Both the position numbers and the translations under genes were made by a program. The notes beneath the pieces were generated by a model. It made no database searches and was not told where the DNA came from. It saw nothing but the letters and a program-made list of their open reading frames with translations. A stretch of 36,927 nt of DNA from Methanosaeta sp. PtaU1.Bin112 (GTDB taxonomy: Archaea > Halobacteriota > Methanosarcinia > Methanotrichales > Methanotrichaceae), in the NCBI GenBank assembly GCA_002067705.1, contig MVRL01000155.1, positions 1 to 36,927 on the forward strand. The letters are read 5' to 3'. Numbering within the stretch: the stretch's first letter is position 1; each line of letters starts with the position of its first letter. Below, piece by piece: positions 24,986 through 33,028 of the stretch.

Positions 24986-27900
24986 ATGATCCTCACCTGC
25001 CTTGTGGGCAATTCATATTTGCAGATCATCTCCAAGGCCTGCAAGAGCCTTGGATTTGACCTGAGGCTGTTTTCCACCCAACGGCTGAATGATCAGCCCG
25101 AGATGATAGATGATGCGATAAAGGCCATGGAGCAATCGGATCTCATCTTCACCCATAGGGGCAGCGAGGCCCTCTGGGACGAGATCGAGCCAAAGATGAG
25201 CGAGATCAAGAAGCGCACACCAACCGTATGCCTCGGATATGATCAATCGTACTGGCTGAACTCATCAGCTCCGGCGAGGGTTGTGGTCACGGCCAATGCC
25301 TACCTCACCTACGGAGGAGAAGACAACATCAGCAACATGCTCCTCTATCTCTGCCGGGAGCTGCTTTCTATGGATGTGACTGCCAAACCGCCCACCCCCA
25401 TGCCCTGGGAAGGGGCATACCATCCGGATGCGCCGAGCCACTTTAATAGTGTCGAGGACTATCTCAAGTGGTACGAGCCGGACGACTGCCCAACGGTAGG
25501 GTTGCTCTTCTCCCGTTTCTACTGGGTAAACCGAAATCTGGCTGTGGAGGACGAGCTGATCCGTGCCCTGGAAAGAGAGGGGTGCAATGTCATCCCGGTA
25601 TTTTCATATTCCGTAAAGGACGCGGATCTCGGCACCAGGAGCATGGCAGAAGTGGTCTCGGACTACTTCGTGCCAGCAGGCAGGCCTGGAATCGATGCCA
25701 TGGTAAAGACCTCCCCCTTCTTCCTGGGACAGGACAGAAGCAACATGGGCGAGGCAAAAGGGAATAAGACCGGCATCGCGCTCCTCAAAGCTCTAAACGT
25801 GCCTGTATTTGAGCCGGTTCTCTCCAATCACATGACCCTGGAGGAGTGGGAGGACGGCATCGGTCTTTCCAATGATATCGGCTGGGGAGTGGCCATGCCG
25901 GAGTTTGAGGGAATGATCGAGCCCATCATCATCAGCGCCGGCTACCGGAAAGGTGATTATGAGGAGCGGACGCCCATCTCTGAGCGCTGCGCGAAACTTG
26001 CCAAAAGAGTTAAGAATTGGATCGATCTGGCGAGAAAGCCTGCAATCGATAGGAAAGTGGCTTTTATCTTCCACAACAATCCTTGCGTCTCAGTAGAAGC
26101 CGCAGTGGGCGGCGGTGCGCACCTGGATACGATAGAGAGCGTAGCACTTATTATGAATAGGATGGCCGCAGCGGGCTACTCTCTGGATGGTGTCCCGGCT
26201 ACCGGAAAGGAGCTCATTAACACCATCATGGACCGAAAGGCCATCTCAGAGTTCCGCTGGACGCCTATTGAGGAGATTGTGGCCAAAGGTGGTGTCCTGG
26301 CCTATCAGACCAAAGAGGAGTACGAAGAGTGGTTCAACACGCTCACTCCCAGGGTAAAGGACCGCGTCTGCGAAGCCTGGGGCAATCCCCCAGGAGAGCT
26401 TAAGAACGACATTCCTGCCGCCATGCTCTACCAGGGCAAGATCGTGATCACCGGAGTTCAGTATGGCAATACGGTAGTCTGCGTTCAGCCCAAACGTGGC
26501 TGCGCCGGAGCTCGCTGCGACGGCCAGGTATGCAAGATCCTGCACGACCCGGATGTCCCTCCCACCCACCAGTACATGGCCACCTACCGCTACCTTGAGG
26601 AAGTTTTTGGTGCGGATGTGCTCATCCACGTGGGCACACATGGCAACGTTGAGTTCCTTCCTGGAAAAGGAGTGGGCCTGTCCAGGAACTGCTATCCTGA
26701 TATCTGCATCGGCACCGTTCCCCATCTTTACATCTACAACGCCGACAATCCGCCCGAGGGGACCATCGCCAAGAGGCGCAGCTATGCGACTCTCGTAGAC
26801 CACATGCAGACCGTGATGACCCAGTCAGGTCTTTACGATGAGCTGCTGGAGGTGGACCGGCTGCTGGGAGAATATGAGACTGCCAAATTCGATCACTCCC
26901 GCTCTCATGAGCTGAGGCACCTGCTCATCGATGCCATAAAAGCTGCCAACCTCGACAAGGGCATGAAGCTCGCCGACGACATGCCTTTGGAAGAGATTGT
27001 CACAAAGGCGCACAATCAGCTCAGCCGGGTCAGAAACACCCAGATCGACTCCGGCATGCACATCTTTGGCCAGCTTCCTGAGGGCGAAAAGCGAGTCGAG
27101 TTCATCAACTCTGTAATGCGCTTCGAGGGAAGCGGTGTTCCGCTGCGCAGCACAGTCGCAGCCATGATGGGCCTATCCATGGAAGAGCTGCTGGCCGACC
27201 AGGGATCGGTAAACGAGCGCTACGGCAAGTCGCACGGACAGCTTCTGGAGAGAATCGACAGCCTTTCCAAGAAGCTCATCGATATGTACCTGCAGGGCGA
27301 CGGAGCGAAGCCTGACGAGGTCCTGGGCCTTTCCACGGCTGGCTATGAGGGCCAACTGAAGGCAATTCGGGAGAAGGTGATCGATCTGCAGACCCGGATG
27401 GAGGCCTCAAAGGAGATTGAGGCACTATTCAACGGCATGGACGGAGGTTACGTCGAGGCCGGACCCAGCGGCCTGATCACCCGGGGCAGAGATGATGTCC
27501 TTCCAACAGGAAGAAACTTCTACTCTCTGGACCCCTACCGAGTTCCCACCAAGACCTCCTGGAAGGTTGGACAGAAGCTGGGCAGGTCCGTGATTGCCAA
27601 GCACCAGAAGGAGGAGGGCCGATACCCCGAGAACATCGCATTCTTCTGGATGTGCAATGACATCATGTGGGCCGACGGAGAGGACATGTCCCAGATGCTC
27701 TTCCTCCTGGGCACTGAGCCGGTGTGGCTCTCCAACGGACGGCTGAAGGGCTTCAAGGTGCTCCCGCTAGAGGAGCTGGGCCGGCCCAGGATCGACCTGA
27801 CCATCAGAGTCTCGGGCATCACCAGGGACAACTTCCCCAATTGCATCGACACTATCGATGAAGCAGTGCAGGCGGTGGTCGTCAGAAAGCACACTCTGGC

Positions 27901-28762
27901 CAATTTGGAAAACGGCACTGCCAAGGACTGGAGAGAAGCAACGCTGAGAATCTTCGCCAGCAAGCCGGGCACCTATCAGTCCGGCACAAATTTGGCGGTC
28001 TACGCCAGCGCCTGGAAGGACGAGAAGGATCTCTCTGACATCTTCGTCTACTGGAACGGCTATGCCTACGGAAAAGGGGTGGCAGGGAAGGAGTCGCACC
28101 AGCATTTCGTAAACACCCTCAAGAACGTCGATGTGACCTACAACAAGGTGGTCAGCGATGAGTACGACCTCTTCGGATGCTGCTGCTACTTCGGTACACA
28201 CGGCGGCATGACTGCCGCTGCCAGGCACCTGTCCGGAAAGGATGTAAAGGCTTACTACGGAGACACCCGCGAGCCAGAGCACGTCGAGGTGCGGGATCTG
28301 GCTGATGAGGTCCGGCGGGTCGTCAGGACAAAGCTGCTAAATCCGAAATGGATCGAGGGGATGAAGCAGCACGGCTACAAGGGAGCAGGCGATATCTCCA
28401 AGCGCGTTGGCCGGGTCTACGGCTGGGAGGCGACGACCCAGGAGGTTGACGACTGGATCTTCGACGATATCACCAAGACCTTCATAATGGATGAGGAGAA
28501 CCGCAAGTTCTTCGAGGAGAACAATCCCTGGGCTATGGAGGAGATGGCCAGAAGGCTGATTGAGGCAGAGCAGAGGGGATTGTGGAAGGCCGATCCTGAG
28601 GTTTTAGATGCTCTGAAGTCCACATATCTTGAGATCGAGGGCTGGATGGAAGAGAGGATGGGAGATGTCGAAGGCGAGTTTCAGGGCGGAGCGATCGATG
28701 TGATCACTGCAGATGAGGTGGCGGCCTGGAAGGAAAAGATGGCCAAGGTGATCGGAGCGTAG
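24986..28762 (+). CDS. cobN: CobN: large subunit of cobaltochelatase-type enzyme
   Basis: 1258 residues, the normal length for CobN. Diagnostic stretches include HVGTHGNVEFLPGKGVGLS (about residue 548), NADNPPEGTIAKRRSYATLV soon after, and CCYFGTHGGMTAAARHLSG (about 1063). CobN is the catalytic subunit that holds the tetrapyrrole while the AAA+/VWA motor (20035-22083) drives ATP-dependent metal insertion. In aerobic bacteria the substrate is hydrogenobyrinate diamide. Methanogens make corrinoids by the early-cobalt route with a small CbiX-type chelatase, so the role of CobN in an anaerobe is unsettled; possibilities are corrinoid remodelling, another metal, or another tetrapyrrole. Its place after a FecB/FecCD importer ties it to metal or corrinoid uptake. 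The sequence is intact throughout. Confidence 0.96.
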   Translation: MILTCLVGNSYLQIISKACKSLGFDLRLFSTQRLNDQPEMIDDAIKAMEQSDLIFTHRGSEALWDEIEPKMSEIKKRTPTVCLGYDQSYWLNSSAPARVVVTANAYLTYGGEDNISNMLLYLCRELLSMDVTAKPPTPMPWEGAYHPDAPSHFNSVEDYLKWYEPDDCPTVGLLFSRFYWVNRNLAVEDELIRALEREGCNVIPVFSYSVKDADLGTRSMAEVVSDYFVPAGRPGIDAMVKTSPFFLGQDRSNMGEAKGNKTGIALLKALNVPVFEPVLSNHMTLEEWEDGIGLSNDIGWGVAMPEFEGMIEPIIISAGYRKGDYEERTPISERCAKLAKRVKNWIDLARKPAIDRKVAFIFHNNPCVSVEAAVGGGAHLDTIESVALIMNRMAAAGYSLDGVPATGKELINTIMDRKAISEFRWTPIEEIVAKGGVLAYQTKEEYEEWFNTLTPRVKDRVCEAWGNPPGELKNDIPAAMLYQGKIVITGVQYGNTVVCVQPKRGCAGARCDGQVCKILHDPDVPPTHQYMATYRYLEEVFGADVLIHVGTHGNVEFLPGKGVGLSRNCYPDICIGTVPHLYIYNADNPPEGTIAKRRSYATLVDHMQTVMTQSGLYDELLEVDRLLGEYETAKFDHSRSHELRHLLIDAIKAANLDKGMKLADDMPLEEIVTKAHNQLSRVRNTQIDSGMHIFGQLPEGEKRVEFINSVMRFEGSGVPLRSTVAAMMGLSMEELLADQGSVNERYGKSHGQLLERIDSLSKKLIDMYLQGDGAKPDEVLGLSTAGYEGQLKAIREKVIDLQTRMEASKEIEALFNGMDGGYVEAGPSGLITRGRDDVLPTGRNFYSLDPYRVPTKTSWKVGQKLGRSVIAKHQKEEGRYPENIAFFWMCNDIMWADGEDMSQMLFLLGTEPVWLSNGRLKGFKVLPLEELGRPRIDLTIRVSGITRDNFPNCIDTIDEAVQAVVVRKHTLANLENGTAKDWREATLRIFASKPGTYQSGTNLAVYASAWKDEKDLSDIFVYWNGYAYGKGVAGKESHQHFVNTLKNVDVTYNKVVSDEYDLFGCCCYFGTHGGMTAAARHLSGKDVKAYYGDTREPEHVEVRDLADEVRRVVRTKLLNPKWIEGMKQHGYKGAGDISKRVGRVYGWEATTQEVDDWIFDDITKTFIMDEENRKFFEENNPWAMEEMARRLIEAEQRGLWKADPEVLDALKSTYLEIEGWMEERMGDVEGEFQGGAIDVITADEVAAWKEKMAKVIGA

Positions 28763-28845
28763 CTCAGACGGATCTGCAATGCTCATGATAGACTTATGAG
28801 CTGATATTGAGGTATGCCCCATCGGGATATTATATTTATATGCAT

Positions 28846-29085
28846 GATGGCAGCATCCGAAGAGATTGCAGACCCGAGAGCAATATGGTGTCCCATAAAT
28901 CAGGGCCACTGCAGCTAAAACCGAGGTTGACCAAATTCACTCACTTTGCAAAGGCAGCTCCAGTAGGCCCGCCCGCCTCAGGAGCTGGCAGCCCTCCAGC
29001 ACCCGGATCGGAGCCGCCGACCGCCGGGCAGACGGGCGGGCCTGCTAGCTTTGCGGGGTGACGGGAGAAGAGGGCGGGATTTTGT
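28846..29085 (+). repeat. GC-rich dispersed repeat, copy A (decayed methyltransferase tail)
   Basis: First of four related copies. It begins with GGCAGCATCCGAAGAGATTGCAGACCC, matching copies B and D, and continues through CCCATAAATCAGGGCC, CCCGCCCGCCTCAGGAGCTGG and GGGTGACGGGAGAAG. One plus-strand frame reads RPPQELAALQ, the start of a methyltransferase-like tail, but is interrupted by stop codons. It lies between cobN and the beta-propeller gene and supplies no intact gene. Confidence 0.75.
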
Positions 29086-29190
29086 GTAGGTAGATTGATG
29101 AATAGCTTTTTTTCGAAAAGACCCAGAATTATCGCCATTAATACGGATAGATGCATATACTACTTACGACATTTACCCTCAGTGATGCAT

Positions 29191-30474
29191 ATGAGCAAAA
29201 ATGTCACAGGCTTCTTATTGATCCTCAGTTTCTCCATCATGGTGCTATCATTCTCAGGCAGAGCGGTCCCTCCACCTCTGGAGGATGCCCCTTACTCAAT
29301 TCAAGAAACAGCCGAAAATGGATTCGTAATCGCTGGCACCACGGTCTCGGATAAGGTTGCTTGGACTAATGATGCTAAAATCTTAAAAATAAATTCTTAT
29401 GGAGAAGAGGAATGGAACAAAACTTTTGGAAGTCCTGACTACGATTCACTTAAGTCAATTACAATCGTTCAAGGCAATGGATACATTATGACGGGTGAGA
29501 CAGTTTCAACGGATTTGAGGAAGCTGTGGATTGCAAAAACAGATTTAAATGGAGCTATGTTATGGAATAAGACCTATGGAAGCGGATGGAGCAATGGGAA
29601 GTCAATTCAAGGGACCTCTGACGGCAATTATATTATCACAGGCTATTCAGATAAATATATTAGAGACGAAGATGATAATCATAAAAACTGGTTAAATACT
29701 GCTATTGATTTTGCACATGAACTCTTTGCTGATACAGATCTTCCTGGAACGGATAGCTATGATAGAAGTGAGGTTTATCTTTTGCTTATAAAAGTGGATC
29801 CTAATGGAAACGTCTTGTGGGAAAAAACCTTCCGACGATCTGGCTATGATTATGGGTTTTCTGTACATGAGACCGTTGATGGTGGATATATATTGGATGG
29901 AACAATAAAGAATGATAAAAACAGGAATCAAATATGGCTAATAAAGACAGATTTTAAAGGCGATGAAGAGTGGAGCAGGATCTTTGGCGGATCCAAAGGG
30001 AATTCCATACCTGCGGCTTCTATTTTGCAGACATCAGATGGCGGATATGTTCTAGCAGGATACACAGAATCCTTCGGTGAAGGCGGAAGCGATGTTTGGC
30101 TCATCAAAACCGATAAAAAGGGCGACGAGGTGTGGAATAGGACCTTTGGAGGCAAAGAGGATGATTTTGGAAGAGATATTCAGCCTGCAAAGGATGGTGG
30201 ATTTTTAATAACAGGAACGACCTATTCATTTGCTGACAAAGTATTGAATCCAGAACGTTGGGGAGATATTTGGCTTATAAGAACCAATGCTTCAGGCAAT
30301 GAACTCTGGAATCGAACATTTGCAGGCGTAAGCTGGGATGATGGATATTCAGTTCGTGAGGCCAGCGATGGTGGCCTCATATTGGCAGGAAGCACAATCG
30401 CTAATGGCGGCGAAGCATGGATTATTCTGAAGACGGACATGCAAGGAAATGAAGAATGGAGAAAGACTTATTGA
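29191..30474 (+). CDS. Secreted beta-propeller repeat protein
   Basis: 427 residues from the ATG at 29191; the frame is open to 29095, but the upstream part is not signal-like. Signal peptide 1-27. The mature protein consists of about seven repeats of roughly 50 residues with the pattern S-x-x-x-T-x-D-G-G-[YF]-x-L-x-G-x-T, then D-x-W-L-I-K-T-D-x-x-G-x-E-x-W-x-R-T-F-G-G. This predicts a beta-propeller, common among surface proteins of Methanosarcinales. A longer insertion (about 155-185) sits in the third repeat. No enzyme residues are evident; binding or a structural role outside the cell is likely. A+T content is higher than in cobN. Confidence 0.85.
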   Translation: MSKNVTGFLLILSFSIMVLSFSGRAVPPPLEDAPYSIQETAENGFVIAGTTVSDKVAWTNDAKILKINSYGEEEWNKTFGSPDYDSLKSITIVQGNGYIMTGETVSTDLRKLWIAKTDLNGAMLWNKTYGSGWSNGKSIQGTSDGNYIITGYSDKYIRDEDDNHKNWLNTAIDFAHELFADTDLPGTDSYDRSEVYLLLIKVDPNGNVLWEKTFRRSGYDYGFSVHETVDGGYILDGTIKNDKNRNQIWLIKTDFKGDEEWSRIFGGSKGNSIPAASILQTSDGGYVLAGYTESFGEGGSDVWLIKTDKKGDEVWNRTFGGKEDDFGRDIQPAKDGGFLITGTTYSFADKVLNPERWGDIWLIRTNASGNELWNRTFAGVSWDDGYSVREASDGGLILAGSTIANGGEAWIILKTDMQGNEEWRKTY

Positions 30475-30689
30475 AATTACTCAAGGGCGACCTCTTCGGC
30501 ATTCCGGATAACCGCCTAGTCGCTCGCCCCAGTGCTGATAGAAGCTGCCTACGGTAAAGCTAGAAAAATTGGAAGGCCGATCTGCTCCCTGTGTTCTTTA
30601 GAATCCAAAAAATTCAAAGAAAAAATACTTGCACGATCGCATAAATCTCCTGCCGTGTCAGACGCATTTCCCGCAAAGGCAGCCTCAGG

Positions 30690-30864
30690 CAAGGCCCGCC
30701 TGCAATTCCTTCATAGCGTACTTCTCGGCATCCTGGATTGCGGCCTTTTCTCTCGCTCCGGCAATGGTAAAGAATGCTTGCGGTTAGGCCAGAAGGAGTG
30801 CGAAATGATGCGATTGAGGTGCTTGAGTTTCCTCCGCAAGCTTTTTCGTGAGAACTGCGATTAG
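30690..30864 (+). repeat. Duplicated block, copy 1 (frame ending FLRKLF..NCD)
   Basis: Nearly the same sequence recurs at 31831-32004. In both copies the plus strand holds an uninterrupted frame, FLHSVLLGILDCGL followed by SRSGNGKECLRLGQK and ending FLRKLFRENCD and a stop (copy 2: FLRKLFDENHK and a stop). A minus-strand frame in the same DNA (AGAREKAAIQDAEKYAMKE) is broken by a stop in copy 2. Unrecognised. The block may be the tail of a lost gene. Confidence 0.65.
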
Positions 30865-31256
30865 TCCTCAACGAAGAGCAGAATGTTGGCGGCACCCAAA
30901 GAGATTGCAGACCCTGTGCAAAATTTCAAAGCCTTCAGAGAGCCCCATAAATCCGGGCCATTGCCGCTAAAACCGAGGTGGATTAAATGCACTCACTCTG
31001 CAAAAGCTGCCCTAGTAGGCCCGCCCGCCTCAGGAGCTGACCGCCATCCAGCGCCGGAACGGGGCCGCATACCGGCGGGCTGACGCGGGCCTGCGAGCTT
31101 CAGGGTGACGGAAGAAGGGGGAGCTGGATTGCGGAAGGAAATTGAAACGAATGACAATAGCATTGTGAAAAGACTCACAACATCGGAATAATCTCTTTGA
31201 AGACCAATCCGCTCAAGTTCGAGAACCTTCAAGACTTCATAAAATGCTACAATCCA
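30829..31256 (+). repeat. Dispersed repeat, copy B (longest)
   Basis: Contains all segments of the family in order: TTCCTCCGCAAGCTTTTTCG, a GGCGGCACCCAAAGAGATTG segment, the CCCATAAATCCGGGCC segment, the GC-rich methyltransferase-tail segment (QELTAIQRR readable, stops upstream), then NDNSIVKRL and the hsdM C-terminal start. It overlaps the hsdM remnant at 31197. Confidence 0.75.
31147..31191 (+). pseudogene. hsdM N-terminal scrap (TNDNSIVKRLTTSE)
   Basis: Fifteen codons reading T-NDNSIVKRLTTSE and a stop. The paralogous copy at 32865 reads MNDNSIVQRLNASE. Both resemble the first residues of type I methyltransferase subunits (x-SNIVQKLWN). The ATG has become ACG here. It is followed six bases later by the hsdM C-terminal fragment, as if the middle of the gene had been removed. 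Confidence 0.45.
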
Positions 31257-31487
31257 GAGAACAGACACCAAAGAGAGGAGAGCGAGAGGTTCAAGGCATT
31301 CAGCTACGAGGAGCTGGTGAGGCGCGACAAGGCCAGCCTGGACATCTTCTGGCTGAAGGACGAGAGCCTGGAGGATTCGGATAACCTGCCTGCGCCTGAG
31401 GTGCTGGCGGCGGAGATCGTGGAGAGCCTGGAGACGGCGCTGAGCGAGTTCCGGGCGATATACGAGGAGCTGGGGGAAAAGCAGTGA
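31197..31487 (+). pseudogene. hsdM: C-terminal fragment of type I restriction methyltransferase HsdM
   Basis: 96 codons from a TTG: TNPLKFENLQDFIKCYNPEN, then FSYEELVRRDKASLDIFWLK and LEDSDNLPAPEVLAAEIVES. This is the characteristic C-terminal region of HsdM/N-6 DNA methylases, in which D-K-x-S/N-L-D-I-F-W and D-N-L-P-x-P are strongly conserved. The roughly 400 upstream residues with the SAM-binding and NPPF motifs are missing. With no catalytic domain it cannot methylate DNA alone. The open frame may persist by chance or as a small protein. It is followed at 31543 by an antitoxin-like gene. Confidence 0.75.
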
Positions 31488-31542
31488 AGGACGGGCGCGA
31501 GGAGAGAGCTGACGCAGAGAATAAAGAGGAGATGATTGTCCA

Positions 31543-31710
31543 ATGGCAGCCAGAAGCGAGGTCATAGTAACAACAGATGAGCCCTTTGATGAGTTCGCAG
31601 CTCTTGAAGAGGAGGATGAATCCACGGCGGAAGAACTCCATGCGCTCATAGAACGCGAAAGAGGCGAGTTCATCAGCCTTGAAGAATACCGCGCTCGACG
31701 TGGCATTTAG
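31543..31710 (+). CDS. Small antitoxin-like protein, 55 residues
   Basis: Starts MAARSEVIVTTDEPFDEFAA and ends EFISLEEYRARRGI. The C-terminal motif, acidic-x-[FY]-[IM]-[SD]-[LF]-[DE]-E-[YF]-x-x-x-x-G-[IF], recurs in the small genes at 32507 and 33555. The leader GAGGAGATGAT before the ATG is nearly the same as at 32507. Size, acidity and the pairing of the second copy with a RelE-like toxin suggest an antitoxin family. No toxin gene lies next to this copy, so it may be an orphan. Function is inference. Confidence 0.6.
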   Translation: MAARSEVIVTTDEPFDEFAALEEEDESTAEELHALIERERGEFISLEEYRARRGI

Positions 31711-31830
31711 AAAATTTATTTGCCGTTTTCAAGAATCGGGTTCAAGCATCAGCCAGCCAATCCTGTAGCCCGGCGGATAAGAGATAGAGAAAATGACTGA
31801 TAGCAGTCATGTGCTGTTTTATGCTTCAAG

Positions 31831-32038
31831 CAAGGCCGCCAGGAATTCCTTCATAGCGTACTTCTCGGCATCCTGGATTGCGGCCTTTTATCTCGCTCCG
31901 GCAATGGTAGAGAATGCTTGCGATTAGGCCAGAAGGATAGCGAACTGGTGCGATTGAGGTGCTTTAGATTCCTCCGCAAGCTTTTTGATGAGAACCACAA
32001 ATAGCACTATGCGTAGGAGAGCAGAATTGGCGGCACCT
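31831..32038 (+). repeat. Duplicated block, copy 2, with 5' part of the dispersed repeat
   Basis: 31831-32004 repeats 30690-30864, ending FLRKLFDENHK and a stop, and continues into GGCGGCACCTAA, the segment shared with copies B and D. The GC-rich part is absent here and appears again only at 32738. The TA pair at 32203-32635 lies between, as if inserted into a copy of the repeat. Confidence 0.65.
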
Positions 32039-32202
32039 AAACAGAAATGTCAAGCACTACGATTGTGAAAGGAGACATGAGGCCATGAATAACGGCAATG
32101 TGGCTCAGTTCACCCGAATAACGTCAGACATAAGACGATGAATTGGCTGGCAAAAACGCAAAGAATAAATGGGATAAGAAGGGATGAACGAGAGGCAGCG
32201 TT

Positions 32203-32475
32203 GTGGCATTTAAGGTAGCGATTTCTCTTTCGGCCCAAAAATACATGAAGAGCCTCGATAAGCCTGATGCAAGGAAGATCAAGGCCCGTATCAATGAGTT
32301 GAGGCAAGATCCATATACGCCCCGGCCACAATGTGATATCCTGAAAGAAAAAGGAAAGAGACCGCCACTTTATAGAATGAGAGTCGGGAAACATCGCGTT
32401 GAGTTCTTCATCGAGGGGGACACGATTTTCGTATCCAGGATGTTCCTGAGATCTGGTGATTCAGATTATAGTTAG
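32203..32475 (+). CDS. relE: RelE/ParE-family toxin
   Basis: 90 residues from a GTG start with GAGAGG upstream. AISLSAQKYMKSLDKPDARK, INELRQDPYTPRPQCDILK and YRMRVGKHRVEFFIEGDTIF follow the RelE pattern of two helices and a four-stranded sheet, with the basic residues R-x-x-V/G-K-H-R used for ribosome-dependent mRNA cleavage. The ending (SRMFLRSGDSDYS) differs from the usual H-R-x-x-x-Y, so activity is uncertain. The antitoxin candidate follows 31 bases downstream, the reverse of the usual relBE order. Confidence 0.82.
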   Translation: MAFKVAISLSAQKYMKSLDKPDARKIKARINELRQDPYTPRPQCDILKEKGKRPPLYRMRVGKHRVEFFIEGDTIFVSRMFLRSGDSDYS

Positions 32476-32506
32476 ATCTATAAGGAAAGAGAGGAGATGA
32501 TAGTAC

Positions 32507-32635
32507 ATGGCCGCAGAAATTGCCAACCAAGTCCTCACGGATGAAGAATATGCCGATGTGGAATATAGGCGTTTTCTAAAAGAGAAAGACAAGTACATGG
32601 ACTTTGATGAGTTTTGCCGGGTAGAAGGGATTTGA
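32507..32635 (+). CDS. Putative antitoxin of the RelE-like toxin, 42 residues
   Basis: MAAEIANQVLTDEEYADVEY, then YMDFDEFCRVEGI. GAGGAGATGAT provides the ribosome site. It shares the closing [DE]-E-[YF] motif and C-terminal Gly-Ile with the gene at 31543. Toxin first and a short acidic partner second suggests a toxin-antitoxin pair. It lacks a visible DNA-binding domain, so it may only neutralise the toxin. Confidence 0.65.
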   Translation: MAAEIANQVLTDEEYADVEYRRFLKEKDKYMDFDEFCRVEGI

Positions 32636-32737
32636 TCACTTCGATTTCTATCCCCGTTTTTGATATCATAACTTAAAAAAAAAATACTTGCTTGAACGCA
32701 TGAATCTCCTTTTAAATCTGCTGAATTCCCCGCGAGA

Positions 32738-32975
32738 GCTGCCCCATGCGGCCCGCCCGCTTCAGGAGCCGGATCGAGGCCGCAGACCGCCGGACAGACG
32801 GGCGGGGCTGCGAGCTTTGCGGGGTGACGGGAGAAGGTGGGCGGGATTGTGAAAGGAAAATGAAATGAATGACAATAGCATTGTGCAAAGACTCAACGCA
32901 TCAGAATAATCTCTTTGATGACCAATCCGCTCAAGTTCGAGGACCTGCAGGACTTCATAAAATGCTACAATCCAT
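32738..32975 (+). repeat. Dispersed repeat, copy C (best-preserved reading of the tail end)
   Basis: Contains the GC-rich segment with a deletion of about 18-24 bases after CAGGAG. Its frame reads RIEAADRRTDGRGCELCGVT followed by GEGGRDCER, aligning position by position with the R-Q-I-E-A-T-D-R-Q-I-D-x-L-V-Y-E-L-Y-G-L-T-x-E-E-I ending of many DNA adenine methyltransferases. It then runs into the hsdM remnants at 32865-32977. Confidence 0.7.
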
Positions 32976-32977
32976 AA
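32865..32977 (+). pseudogene. hsdM: hsdM relic: N-terminus joined to C-terminal fragment
   Basis: MNDNSIVQRLNASE and a stop (32865-32909) is followed at 32918 by MTNPLKFEDLQDFIKCYNP and a stop. The first part resembles an HsdM N-terminus and the second the beginning of its C-terminal region. The same junction is seen in copy B, so the internal deletion happened before the duplication. Here the remaining C-terminus is lost as well. Confidence 0.65.
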
Positions 32978-33028
32978 CCAATCAGGGAAAACAGCCAAAT
33001 AGATTGTCGATACATACCAAGAGTGACT

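Noticed and set aside
25793-28282. Long minus-strand frames opposite cobN (up to 185 residues)
   Set aside because: Mirror frames of a GC-rich conserved gene; the cobN frame is intact and carries all family motifs.
28900-28915. GGGCCACTGC resembling the GCCACTG element of cobalamin riboswitches, just after cobN
   Set aside because: It lies inside repeat copy A, the equivalent position in copy B reads GGGCCATTGC, no B12 box is visible nearby, and it follows cobN rather than leading a corrin gene.
28807-29061. Pro/Gly/Ala-rich plus-strand frame over repeat copy A (and similar frames at 30883 and 33731)
   Set aside because: These are out-of-frame readings of the GC-rich repeat; the methyltransferase-like frame is a different one and is itself broken.
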